NCBI GenBank assembly: GCA_002914805.1
Contig: JXTB01000168.1
Span: forward strand, 446,455-510,454
Origin: Parasponia andersonii
Taxonomy: Eukaryota; Streptophyta; Magnoliopsida; Rosales; Cannabaceae
DNA length: 64,000 nucleotides
Direction: 5' to 3'
Made by a program: the position numbers and the translations under genes. The first letter of the stretch is position 1; the number at the start of each line of letters is the position of its first letter. The notes under the pieces are model-generated. The model did no database searches, was not told the origin of the DNA, and worked only from the letters and a program-made list of their open reading frames with translations. Below, in pieces: positions 1 through 11,429 of the stretch.

Positions 1-556
1 GTATGTTTCGGATTTACACTAACCATGCAGGAGATTCCTATCACTGAAAGGTTTTCCCCGAGGTAACTATCTTCCTACTGGGCATTGTATGCTCACCCCC
101 TTTACCTTCCTCCTCAGGTGGTGCTCGATGCGATCCTGGTGATCAAGAGGACTAAGAAGCCATCCTGATTGCAGTTCGCCTCTTGGTAATGCTAGAAGTT
201 TGAGATCATAGTCTTTGGACTATTTGGATTTTTGTGTTAGCATTGAACCATGATTACTGCTTTCAAATTGTCTGTAAACTTATGCATGCCTTCCTGTTAT
301 TGGATATCTGTGGTGGATGATGATGATGATGATTGGTTTTAAAATTAATTTCATGTTTTTAGGTGATCATTCAATCTAGGTTTAGTGGTGTATACGAACT
401 GTGGGAGTGGTTCACGGGATGGAATTCCAAATACTTTTATTTAAATGGACTGATTTTATAAAAACTAAAACTTTTGACACTTTTCAAATAAATTAAGGAA
501 TTTCCCACCAAGTGAAATTCTCCTTTTGCCACTAGCCCGGGTTTTGGGTCGTGACA
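1..556 (+). mobile_element. 3' part of an LTR (same family as the LTRs at 57.5-59.7 kb and 62.4-64 kb)
   Basis: The segment ends in a GTCGTGACA-type terminus at 556. It contains the family's signature phrase, a 'tactgggcat...gctcacccc' block near 75-105, also present at about 59.2 kb (plus) and, reversed, near 62.97 kb. The left end lies outside the window. No internal retrotransposon sequence follows; host NLR sequence begins at once. It is a fossil LTR end, most likely solo or truncated. Superfamily is not certain; the long LTR suggests Ty3/gypsy kin. Confidence 0.6.
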
Positions 557-1690
557 AGAATACTCAGGTGTCTCACGGATTTTGGGTTTAAGTTATGATG
601 AGTTGCCGTATCACTTGAAACCATGCTTTTTGTTCTTGTCCCACTACTCTGAGGATCGTGAGATTCATGTAAAAGAACTGTGCTAGCTATATGTGGATGG
701 CAGAAGGCTTTGTATCACTAGGAGAAACGACGGAGGATTTGGCATAGTCATGCTTACAAGAGTTAGTAGAAAGGTCCATGCTTCAAGTAGGAAAGTTGGA
801 TTCGACTAATGGGAGAATTAAAACACGCCGCATGCACGATCTTGTCAGAGACTTCTGCATTATGAGAAGAGCTCAAGAGGAGAACTTTATGCAAGTCATC
901 AAATTTCGAAATGGAAACGAAGTGGTAGATTCTTTATCTTTAACCAGATTGGAGTATGTGAGCTATAAGAACCGCAGACTTTTCGTACACTCTAATATAT
1001 ATCTCTACAAGTAAAGAGAGAAGTACTACTGTACTCTTCATCAGTTGAAAATTCATATGGCTCCCTCAGGACTTTTGTATGCTCTCATCCAATGAGCCTA
1101 ACCATTGTGAAACTCTTTCGTTTCTTTAAAATGCTCAGAGTTTTGAAGCTTGAGGGACAAGATGCCTCGAATTTGTCTTTGCCTAAAGAAATCGGGGAGT
1201 TTATCCACTTAAGATTCTTGAGTTTAAAGAATTCATCTATCAATGGAATGTTGTCATTTTCGTTGAGCAAATTGAGATGTTTGCAGCTACTGGATATGCG
1301 AATGACTGCATTAGTTACTAAATAGTTTGAAATACCAAATATGACTGGAAAGTTGGGACAACTAAGGCATTTATATTGTTTTCGCCTCGGACCCCACAAT
1401 GCTAAATGCCCTAATAAGAAACTTCATTCAAATAATCTTAAAAGCTTTAGTCTCTTTCGCTTCGTAAACAGAAGCATTTGAAAGCGTGGAGGGTTGAGGA
1501 ATGGGCCTTGCCTCGTCTTTGTAGTTTGAACATTTATCATTGTGATCAATTACGAGCACTTCCAGATGGACTGAAAGACATTACTTGTCTCAATGAATTA
1601 GAGATCAGCACGGGGAAAAATGGGAATCTTAAAAAGAGGCTGAGAGAATTTCTACAAAGAGCATGTGCCTTTGCTAAGAATATTTTAGAA
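557..1690 (+). pseudogene. Broken CC-NB-LRR (RPP8/RPP13-like) disease-resistance gene, 3' half
   Basis: Translation gives the end of an NB-ARC domain and the start of LRRs. LGLSYDELPYHLKPCFLFL is at 585-641, MWMAEGFVS from 691, the MHD motif within RRMHDLVRDFC near 823-858, LRR units at 1092-1325 (LRVLKLEG, LPKEIGEFIHLRFLSLKNS), and a terminal LRR at 1478-1690 (LPRLCSLNIYHCDQLRALPDGL). This is the order of plant intracellular immune receptors of the RPP8/RPP13 type. The gene is dead. The P-loop half is absent because an LTR end lies directly 5'. The frame has a TAG at 684, a shift just after it, a TAG at 745, a stop at 1012 and further breaks between the LRR blocks. A GT at 1692 may be an old donor to a 3' exon near 2.25 kb. 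Confidence 0.8.
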
Positions 1691-2800
1691 GGTACGTACT
1701 TTATTAAATTTAATTTGTTTCGATGGTGTTATAATTTAAGTTGTTTATTCTATTTATTTTTTCGAACGAACATTGCTTCACTCATTTACTTTAATTAACA
1801 GGCCTATTCCTTATTAATTCAGTTTTGATAAAGGAATTGATAGCTAATAAAATTATGTATATACGTATATTGTTTGTTTTGTTTTGTTTTTTTTCTTTAT
1901 TTTGAATTGCCAACGCATATCCATCTACTATGTTTAAATAATCTAGCAAAATTGGTATGTCAAATCATCCTAATGAAAGCTTAGAAGGCATAATAATAAG
2001 CAATATTGTAATCCTATGTTACTTTAGTTTCTACTTTTTATTTATTTCAGTTAGCATGCATGCAATATTGTGATCTATGTATACTTTAATTTGTACTTTA
2101 AAAAAAAAAAAAAAAGACTAGTTTTGATTATTCGATCACTATGCCTTTTCTTTGATACATGTGCAGCACAAGTATGAGTTGCATATACTTGTCGATCCTT
2201 TATTATAAGTTACTAAATTTTCTCGTTACATTACTTTTACTTGCAGTGAAATGTTTGGTCCTTGAGCAATTCGAGTACGTAACGAACGAGCTAGGACTTT
2301 GCTAAAGCTCCATGGCTTGGTTAGTATATATTTTGTGGTTTGTGCTAGCGAGTGTTGCAGTAATTTGGGTCCTTAAATTTGCAGTATTGGTTAATTTGAA
2401 TTGAACTTGGCTTTCAAGCATTGAGAAATTTATTTATTAGTTTGAGTTTGTAAGCTCTTATTTTGGTCGTTCAGTTGAATTTCTTTGATCAATCAATTCT
2501 TTTGTTTTTGGCTTTATTTGTTTTTATAATAGATTGGCTGTGTATTTACGCCCAACGTTCTATTCAATATGAATTTAGTTTTGGATATTTTATACTCTTT
2601 TTCTGATAGCATTTATTCTTGGGCTTCTCTCATGCATGGATATAGTAGCTTCCAAAAAGTACTACATGCCAAAAATTGCTATCAACTTAATGATCTGTTT
2701 ATTTCCAATTCCATGCACATTGTTTACAAACAAATGGCTTGCCTTAGTGGGACTGAGGATAAAATAATAAGAGGCTATAAGGACTAAATGAAGCCATCTA

Positions 2801-2833
<33 letters not shown>

Positions 2834-3420
2834 CTCCTCATTAAATAATTAGTTGGTATATCTATCACAACTTGTGCTAGCGAGAGTACGTTGCAGAAGT
2901 AATTTGGGCCCTTTTGCGGTACTGGTTTGAATTCAACTTTGCTTCAAAGCATTGAGAAATTTATAATTAGTTTAGGTTTGTGATGAGCTCTCTTTTTTGT
3001 CGTTCCGTTGAATTTAGAGCTTTGCTTTGTTCAATCAACTTATTTCTCTATAATAATGGATTGATTGTTCAATTTGAATTTAATTTTGGACATTTATTAT
3101 GTACTTTTAGGCTTCTCTCGTGGATATCACTTCTAAAAAAAATAGTATTTTGTATTATAGCAGAAAATTGCCAAAAACTGCAATGAATTTAGTATCAACC
3201 TCCAATGAATTTAATTTTTTTTCATATTTAGTTTAAGGGTATTTACGTAATAATCCATTTATTTATAATAATTCCAACCGTTGTTAGAAATGAAAAATAA
3301 AATAGTTTTGTCAATTGTTCTTACACCGCTGCTTAAAACTCAGATATATAAAGCTGCAAATTTTCACATGACCTGCCCAAAGTCCAAATCAAAGCCATGA
3401 CAAACGACATACCTGTGAGA
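1691..3420. repeat. Gene-free spacer with a direct duplication (2335-2640 and 2870-3135) and a (TA)n tract
   Basis: AT-rich sequence without coding content. Two diverged direct copies share 'gtgctagcgag', 'aatttgggcccttt'-like, 'aagcattgagaaattta' and 'ggcttctctc' blocks in the same order. A (TA)n microsatellite (about 2801-2830) lies between them. The duplicated unit may derive from the 3' UTR of the dead NLR gene, because it begins shortly after a possible NLR 3' exon around 2250-2320. Confidence 0.5.
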
Positions 3421-3670
3421 GACAAAAAGCGTGTCGTAATATGGTTGCTGATTCAACTTCTATCCTCGTAAAGTTTTACGTCGTATAAAGACTCTGAATA
3501 GCAGAATTACCTTAGTACCCCTACCCCGACACCAAAATTTCAGTGGAGCCCCCCAAACTCGATGAGGACGACTTGAAGACGAACCATCTCACGACTTGCT
3601 CCTCTTCCCTCGTCATCACAGAGAGAGAGAGAGAGAGAGAGAGAGCCACTTTTTCCAGTCCGAGTCGACC

Positions 3671-6600
3671 ATGTGGAGAAACTCACTGAGTTTCTCTTCG
3701 AAACTCGTCACCTCCTCCCGCAATATCCACCCTTCTCCTTCTTCTTCTCTTTCCTCTGCCGCAGAAAACGGCGTCGTTCGATCCCTCTCCCACTCTCTCC
3801 CCCCATCCCCATCTCCCTCGCCTTCCATTGAGGAATCAGTCAAATTAGGGTTTCAGCGATCCTCCCATGGAGTTCGAGAAGCTTCTGGCGCCGCCGCCGC
3901 CGCCGATTTCTCGTCCCTGGCCGCCTCCAAAGCTAGAGACGCTTCCGACTTGGCTCGCCACTATGGCCGCTGCTACTGGGACCTCTCCAAAGCTCGTCTC
4001 AGGTACTATACGGTCTTCGAAATATTCAGATTTGTTTATGTGTGATACTATTGTAATTTAGGATTTTAATTTCTGGGTTTTGTACTTGTTTGAATGATTT
4101 ATTCTGGGTCTGGGCTATTTTTCTTCTCTGATTGTCAATTGTACGGAAAATTTTGACATTTGTGATGGTTAAGGAAAATAGGGACTTTGCTTTTGAAATT
4201 TTGAATATTTTTTGTTTATTATGGTTTGTTTATGTGGTTTATCTGAAGTCTCTGCTAGTACTTTACAGCATGGTTGGGAGTTGTCCATTAGTTGAATGTA
4301 TAAGCTAGCTGCTTTTTGCATCTTTTGAAAGAAAACTGTGACACTGATTTTGGCTTATAATTTTGGTTATAAAGTGTTAATGAGTGATTGCTGACCGCAT
4401 CGAATTCCTTATTGGCTCTCATCCTTTGAGTATTGCGGACTCAGTTCCTAACTTGACATCGTTTGCGGCCCCCTACTGACTACTTGATCATTGAAATATA
4501 CTTCGTACTTTTCTGTAAATTCTAGAAACGTGGGAACGAATAACGACTTCCCTTTGAATCCCGATGTTCGTCACTTGGTACGCTTGATCCAGTCCTGCAA
4601 CACCCACCATTTTATACATCAAGGAAAGCAACTCCACCTTCTTTTTCTCAAGAATGGGCTTCTGGAATGTGATGTTACAATCGGAAACTGCCTTTTACAA
4701 ATGTATGTGAGGTGTGGCATCATGAGCGATGCACATGCCCTGTTCGAGGAAATGCCTCTTAGAAACTGTTTTTCTTGGAATACCTTGATCGAAGGCTACA
4801 TGAAATCAGGGGATTGTATGAAGTCACTAGAGTTGTTTAAGAGCATGCCTGAAAGGAATGAGTTCTCTTGGAATGTAGTCATTACAGGGTTTACAAAGAT
4901 GGGTTGGCTAGGTACTGCTCGAAGTTTGTTTGATGAAATGCCTTGGAAAAATGGTGTTGCTTGGACTTCAATAGTTCATGGGTATGCTCAAAGCGGGCAT
5001 AAAAAGGATGCATTAAGACTCTTTAAGCATTTGAGTTCAAACACTTTGGACGTGTCATATGGAGATAAGTTTGTATTGGCCACGGTTATTGGTGTTTGTA
5101 CTGATTTGGTTGCTCTTGGTTGTGGCAAGCAAATCCATGCACGGATTGTGATTGATAACTTGGAGGTTGACTCGGCTTTAGCTAGTTCATTGATCAATTT
5201 CTATGGTAAATGTGGGGACTTGAATAGTGCAAATCACGTTCTGAATATTACAAAGGAACCAGATGACTACTCTCTATCAGCATTGATTGTAAGTTATGCA
5301 AATTCTGGTAGAATGAGTGATGCAAGACGAATTTTTAATCTGAAAAATAATCCAAGTTGTGCATTATGGAATTCAATGATTTCAGGATATGTTTGCAATG
5401 AAAACCTTGGAGCATTAGTTATCTTTAATGAGATGAGGGCTAATGGTGTTCAAGGGGACTTCTTAACTCTTGTGAGTGTTTTGAGTGCCTGCAGTATCTT
5501 AGGTATCCTTGTACATGCTAAACAATTTCACACACTTGCTTGCAAAGTTGGGATGATTTATGATATTATTGTTGCTGGTTCTCTTCTTGATGCATACTCC
5601 AAGTGTAGCAGTAACGATGATGCTTGCAAATTATTTAGTGAGCTGAAAGCTTTTGACACAATATTGCTGAATTGTATGATCACCGTGTATTCAAATTGTG
5701 GGAGAATTGAAGAAGCAAAACAAATCTTTAAGACAATGCCTATAAAAAGCTTAATATCTTGGAATTCAGTGATAGCAGGTCTTTGCCAAAATGGCTGTCC
5801 AATCGAAGCCTTAGATCTCTTCCAGGAGATGAATAAGCTGGGCCTGAAAATGGACAAGTTTAGCCTAGCTAGTGCAATAAGTGCATGTGCTGGTATCTCC
5901 TCACTTGAATTTGGTGACCAGGTGTTTACCAGAGCAATCATTATTGGACTTGAATACGATGAAATCGTTTCCAGTTCTGTTCTTGATTTTTATTGCAAGT
6001 GTGGTCTTGTTGAAAATGGACGAAAAGTATTTGATAGAATGATGAAGTTTGATGAAGTTCCATGGAATTCAATGTTGATGGGTTATGCTACAAATGGTCA
6101 TGGACTTGAAGCGCTAGAACTTTTCAATGAAATGCTGCAAGCTGGCGTGACACCAAATAGTATAACATTTACAGGGGTGTTAACTGCCTGTGATCATTGT
6201 GGACTGATTGAAGAGGGAAGAAGATGGTTTTACGCAATGAAGTTGGACTATCATATTGCTCCAGGCATTGAACACTATGCTTGCATGATAGATCTTTTCT
6301 CCCGTGCAGGTTGTATTGATGAAGCAATGACTATGATTGAACAGATGCCTTTTAAGGCAGACGTCAGCATGTTATCATCAGTTTTGAGAGGCTGTTTGGC
6401 AACTGGACACAAGACTCTGGGAAAGAAAATGGCAGAACAAATTATTGAGCTTGATTCTGGGAACTCAGGAGCTTACGTACAGCTCTCTAACATATTTGCC
6501 TCATATGGGGAGTGGGAAGGATCAGCGGAAGTTAGAAAGGTGATGAGACACAAAGGAATACAAAAGAATCCTGGTTGCAGCTGGTCTGATTGTTAAACAA

Positions 6601-9600
6601 GAAACTTTGGTGGGAGTGTGGCAGCATTTTTATCTGACTAAAGGAACTTCTAGAGCCTTCTTTGATGCCAGAGTATTTCTCTTTTTCTATTACTTTTCTG
6701 AGAACAGTGACTTCATGGAATTTACTTTGCCAGTATGCAAAAAAATGTTCTCTCAGAGATGCAAATGGAAAGGAGGCTTATTTGGATAATGCAGAAATAA
6801 TTTGCCGTATCACCCAAGCCAATGAGTTCAAAAGTGGGGCCCTGTTGGGCATGATCAGTGCCTCCCACAAGTTGTATGACCTCTCCACATTAGACTAAGC
6901 TATTCTTCTTTTGTAATTGCTTTAATTTGAAATCTGTTTACTGAGATACAAATATTCCCGACTCATTCACCAAATTATTCTTATTTTTAGTTACATCTGA
7001 ATAATTTATAGAGGCTTGTATTTTTCGTGAATGATGTCGCCTTTTTAAGGATGTCTATAATGGCTTTTTAGAAGTTTGTTTGGCTTTTGTTAGGGTGATC
7101 TCTTTCTTGTTTGTTATGCATACTGGTGAACAAAGGTCTTATGTCAGGTTTGAAGTTAGTCTTAGTTCAGTAGTGAAAGGTCCTATTCAGATTTGAAGGT
7201 TGTTGTATGTAGATATTAGATGAGTCTTGACAGCACTTTCTTATAGGATTTGTTACCATAAATAGGGATTGAACCTTCTCAGAAGAGTCAAAACTCCTGA
7301 GGGGAAAAAGTAAATGAAAAAACTTAGCCACAGTAACAACTTACAAGTCACAACGATGACACCTGCTGGAGTTTTTCACTCTCCATTGGAACTTGGAACT
7401 CATGTCATCACATTTTTTTTATTGTTATATTCAGCATGCTAGTTGTTGCAACTTCTGGGACTGGGTTTGTCCTTGGAAGTGGCACTGCTCTGGATTTATC
7501 TGGACTTTGTTGGACATGCGCTGGTACCATGATGGTTGCAGCATCTGCCAATTCCCTAAATCAGGTTTGCCCTTGAGCTTTTGTTTACTAGTTTGATTGG
7601 GTGGTTGCTAAAATTATCCTGTGCTTTCATATTATTAGATATCTAGGTTCACTTGAAACCTGTCCTGAATCATCTTTTGTTGCATCTTCAGGTGTTTGAG
7701 AAGGATAATGATGCAAAAATGAAGAGAACGAAGCTAAGGCCACTACCTTCAGGGCGCATAACAATACCTCATGCACTCACTTGGGCATCCTCTATGGGTT
7801 TAGTCGGCACTGCATTATTGGCAAGCAAGGTGGCCAGATATATTCACTCACTTTTCTGAAAGTTATTTGACAGCCAAATATTTGAATCATACAAATATGT
7901 TCAAATATTTGGGGTGACTAATGTTAGAGCTCTCTTGACAAGGTTGTTGCAGACTAACGCATTGGCAGCTGGTCTTGCCGCCTCTAATTTGATCCTTTAT
8001 GCATTTGTCTATACCCCATTAAAACAGATTCACCCAGTGAATACATGGGTGGGGGCTGTTGTTGGTGCTATTCCACCACTTCTAGGGTAAGTTCTCCTAG
8101 TTTTCCTTTTGGCTTTATGCCTTTCTAGCTTCTCTAATACTTTTGAGTGTGCCCAATTTTTTTTTTTTTTTTGGCTTTTTATTACCAAAATCCCTTGAAC
8201 TCAGAATAATTTAGTAAAATTAACCTTGAATTCAATTTTTTAGAGCAAAATCCTCTTAATTCGGAACAATTAAGTAAAATTAACCTTGAACTCAATTTTT
8301 TAGAGCAAAACTTCCTAAAGTCCCCTAATATTAGAGCAAAACTCTCTGAAGTCTCCTAATATTAGATTTGTTAGAAAAAAAAAATGTTTATGTTAGTTTT
8401 TTTTATTGTTAAGTCCTTATTCTCTTATTTATGACTTTTAGGTCCTTAGTATTATTTTTTTTGTTTCACGTTAGTTCTTTTTAATATTTTTTATCCAAAA
8501 TTATTGTCAATTAGTACTTGTCCAAAAGGTGCCCATTTCAGCAGTTATAAAATTGGAAATAAAAGGAAATTATTATTTTAAAAAAATGATTTTTTATCCA
8601 AAATTTTATTTTTATTTTTTATTTTCCTCAATTATTTTTTTAATTTTTTTTTAAATAATAATTTTCCTTTATTTCCAATCTTATCTATGCTGAAATGAGC
8701 ACTTTTTGGGCAAAAATGAGCACTTTTTGGGCAAATACTAATTGACAACAATTTTAGATAAAAAATATTAAAATAGATTAACGTGAAACAAAAAAATAAT
8801 ACTGAGGACCTAAAAGTCATAAATAAGAGAATAAGGACTTAAAAATAAAAAAAATTAATATAAACATTTTTTTTTCTAACAAAACTAATATTATGGGACG
8901 TCAGGGGGTTTTGCTCTAATATTAGGGGACTGCAGGAGGTTTTTCTCTATAAAATTGAGTTCAAGGTTAATTTTTACTAAATTGTTCCATGTTCAAAGAA
9001 TTTACTCTAAATTCAGGGTTAATTTTACTAAATTATTCTGAGTTCAAAAGGTTTTGATAAGAAAAAGCCTTTTTTTTCGGTGGTTGGTGAGAGAGAGGGG
9101 GGAGTAGGTGATAGCTGTGATCCAAGTATCATTGGACCTAAAGTTGTATCAATATAAATGAAAGCTGAATTAATCTTTATGTAATTTATTTATGAGATGG
9201 TAGCATCTTATCAAAGCCTTTTTTATTTGAAAAAAAAAAATCCCATATTTGACTCCTCTCTAATTGAGATGATTTTAAGTTTTTCGCCGTGGCTGATAAC
9301 CTTGAATGATGGCTCATACAATCTGTTTTGGTTTTCAGGTGGGCTGCTGCTTCGGGCCAGGTTTCACTTAACTCGATGATTCTACCAGCAGCTCTCTACT
9401 TTTGGCAAATACCCCACTTTATGGCACTTGCATACTTGTGCCGCCATGACTATGCTGCAGGAGGGTATGAATATGCTGTTATATGAGATTCGATCTTTAG
9501 AAGTTATTTTTGACTCCATAACTGGTTAAAATTACTTCAAAGGCCGTACATTCTTGTGGCTCAGTTGGGCATTAGGGAATGTCTTTCAGTGCAGAACATT

Positions 9601-11429
9601 TCCTGTTTTTGATTGCGTGGTCTTTCATTAGTCTTTTACATGGCAAAAGATGTAGAATTGTGAGACACGAGTTAGAGATTTGTACATTACACTTGATGAC
9701 CTCATACCAGATTTAATACAAGTGGTTTGAATAGATTAGAGTCCTATCTTACTGTTATAATTACATAGATTGGTATTTGGGAATTTGTGAGCAGTTGGTT
9801 CTTTAGAATTGGTATTTGGGAATTGGTGTATCGGTTCATTCTTTAGATTAAGTATTTGATGTAGGTGTGGACCCTTGCACATCTGAGGCATAGTGCATAG
9901 GATTTTGCACATTTTCAACATGGTGCACATTTGAAAAGTAGTGCACGGGTTTTTGTCAAAATTTCAGATTCCGTCTGATTTATATTCTTTTTTTCCCCCT
10001 CAGGTATAGGATGCTCTCTCTTGCTGACGCTTCTGGTCAGAGAACTGCCTCCGTGGCTTTAAGGAACTGCTTGTATCTGATCCCTTTGGGGTTCTTGGCT
10101 TATGATTGTGAGTTACAGATTCTGAACAGATTCTTTTTGCAATTATTGCTCTTTAACTTTCTTACTTTTTTTTTTCACTCCCCCTTCAAATTATGCTCCC
10201 CACTGCATTTCTGATTTTCTGTTTCATGTAAAATCTCCAAATTTAGGTGTTCTTGACTCCTTATGGTTGGTTTTCTTTAGGCTTTTTATGACCAAAACCC
10301 TGAACTCAATTTTTTAGAGTAAAACCCTTTAAACTCTAAACAATTTAGTAAAATTAACTTTAAACTCAATTTTTTAGAGCAAAACCCCTATAAAGCCCCT
10401 AATATTAGAGCAAAACCCCATGAAATCTCCTGATATTAGTTTTGTTAGAAAAAGAAAAATGTTTATGGTCCTTATTCTCTTATTTATGGCTTTTAAGTCC
10501 TCAGTATTATTTTTTTGTTTCACATTTATCCATTTTAATATTTTATGTCCAAAATTGTTGTCAATTTGCCTAAAAGGTGCTCATCTCAATAGTGATAAAT
10601 TAGAAATAAAGGAAAATTATTATTTAAAAAAATAAAAAATAATTTTCTTATTTTTTTTACTGAATTATTCTGAATTTAAGGAGTTTTGGTAATAAAAAGC
10701 CTTTTCTTTATTGACCACATGCAATTTTTAAGTGTCAAAGAAGGGGTAAAATCTTTTCGCTAAAAGCAACTCAAGCATACATACTTGATTATCTTGCAAA
10801 AACCAAATTTATTTTATAGATAGATACTAGTATCACCCACTTTGTTACCTCTTTGGTATTGAAACTTGCTAAAATTGCCAAAACTACACTCTCAATCGAA
10901 AGTATCTCCTTAGTTTGTCAGATTATCACATGAGGCTCGTGTCCAGTATCTCTTCGACTTGCTCACTAATTTTCTTTAAGCATATTTCGTCTCTGGGGCA
11001 TTTATCTCAGTATCATTACTATGTACGCATCTCATCTTACCATTGGCACATCGGAATTTGATTGCAGGGGGCGTGACTTCTAAATGGTTTTGCCTTGAAT
11101 CCACACTCCTCACTCTTGCCATTAGTGCTACGGCATTTTCGTTTTATCGAGACCGTACTATGCACAAAGCAAGGAGGATGTTTTACGCCAGTCTTTTGTA
11201 TCTTCCTGTTTTCATGTCTGGAATTCTGTTGCACCGTCTCTCCGACAATGACCAGCATTGCACCACAGATAACAATTTAGTTAGTAAGGCAGAACTTCCA
11301 TCATCCCCACAGGAGAGTAGGTATGTTGATAAGAAGAAAAACAAGGACACACAATTGCGGCCACCCGTGGCATATGCCTCTGTTGCACCATTTCCTTTTC
11401 TCCCTGCTCCTTCGTATGCTTCTTCTTGA
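3671..11429 (+). CDS. COX10: Mitochondrial protoheme IX farnesyltransferase (heme O synthase), COX10
   Basis: UbiA-family membrane enzyme of the inner mitochondrial membrane. It adds a farnesyl group to heme B to make heme O, a step to heme A of cytochrome c oxidase. Seven exons in phase: 3671-4002, 7435-7564, 7692-7829, 7953-8086, 9339-9464, 10004-10107 and 11068-11429, giving 441 aa. Exon 1 is a Ser/Arg/Pro-rich presequence ending in [10 protein letters not shown]. Later exons carry [13 protein letters not shown], the Asp-rich prenyl-diphosphate region [20 protein letters not shown], and [21 protein letters not shown]. The C-terminus [18 protein letters not shown] closely resembles Arabidopsis COX10. 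The ATG at 3671 opens the recognisable presequence. Intron 1 (3.4 kb) contains a complete PPR gene on the same strand. Introns 4 and 6 each hold a foldback element of one family. A GA microsatellite (3621-3646) lies in the leader. Confidence 0.95.
4526..6596 (+). CDS. Pentatricopeptide repeat protein (PLS class, E subgroup; At1g77010-like) nested in COX10 intron 1
   Basis: One uninterrupted reading frame of tandem 31-36 residue PPR motifs ([60 protein letters not shown]). It ends in an E-type C-terminus with NPGCSWSDC, very like Arabidopsis At1g77010, annotated mitochondrial. Such proteins bind organelle RNA; the target cannot be read here. The open frame begins after a stop at 4485-4487, and its first ATG is about 70 codons in (4701), well inside conserved sequence (LVRLIQSCN lies upstream). 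A strong acceptor, ttttctgtaaattctag, ends at 4525. Splicing there needs two bases from an upstream exon. COX10 exon 1 ends with exactly two spare bases (AG) at 4002, so joining 4002 to 4526 gives an in-frame 800-aa protein with the COX10 presequence. This start is inference; an unseen private 5' exon or a non-AUG start are alternatives. Confidence 0.85.
8173..9069. mobile_element. Foldback element, Mutator-like MITE family, copy 1 (COX10 intron 4)
   Basis: About 900 bp with two long inverted arms. The left arm starts GGCTTTTTATTACCAAAA and the right arm ends in the near reverse complement (TTTTGATAAGAAAAAGCC). Both arms contain shared 'ttagtaaaattaaccttgaa' and 'caattttttagagcaaaa' blocks in opposite orientation. 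The termini match copy 2. The flanks are runs of T (at least 8 on each side), compatible with a target duplication but uninformative. No coding capacity. Confidence 0.8.
10280..10701. mobile_element. Foldback element, Mutator-like MITE family, copy 2, with 9-bp target duplication (COX10 intron 6)
   Basis: The 422-bp element starts GGCTTTTTATGACCAAAAC and ends GTTTTGGTAATAAAAAGCC, so the termini are inverted repeats. It is flanked on both sides by the identical 9-mer TTTTCTTTA (10271-10279 and 10702-10710). A 9-bp duplication is the mark of Mutator-like transposases. Its interior matches the left arm of copy 1, but the right arm is shortened. Non-autonomous; no transposase is present in the window. 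Confidence 0.88.

Noticed and set aside
4491-4525. PPR start at TTG 4491
   Set aside because: A TTG start is unlikely in a plant nuclear gene, and the residues before 4526 look like intron end (pyrimidine tract plus AG).
4701-6596. PPR protein starting at its first internal ATG
   Set aside because: That start would drop the conserved LVRLIQSCN region and the first PPR motif, which the Arabidopsis relative has after its own Met.
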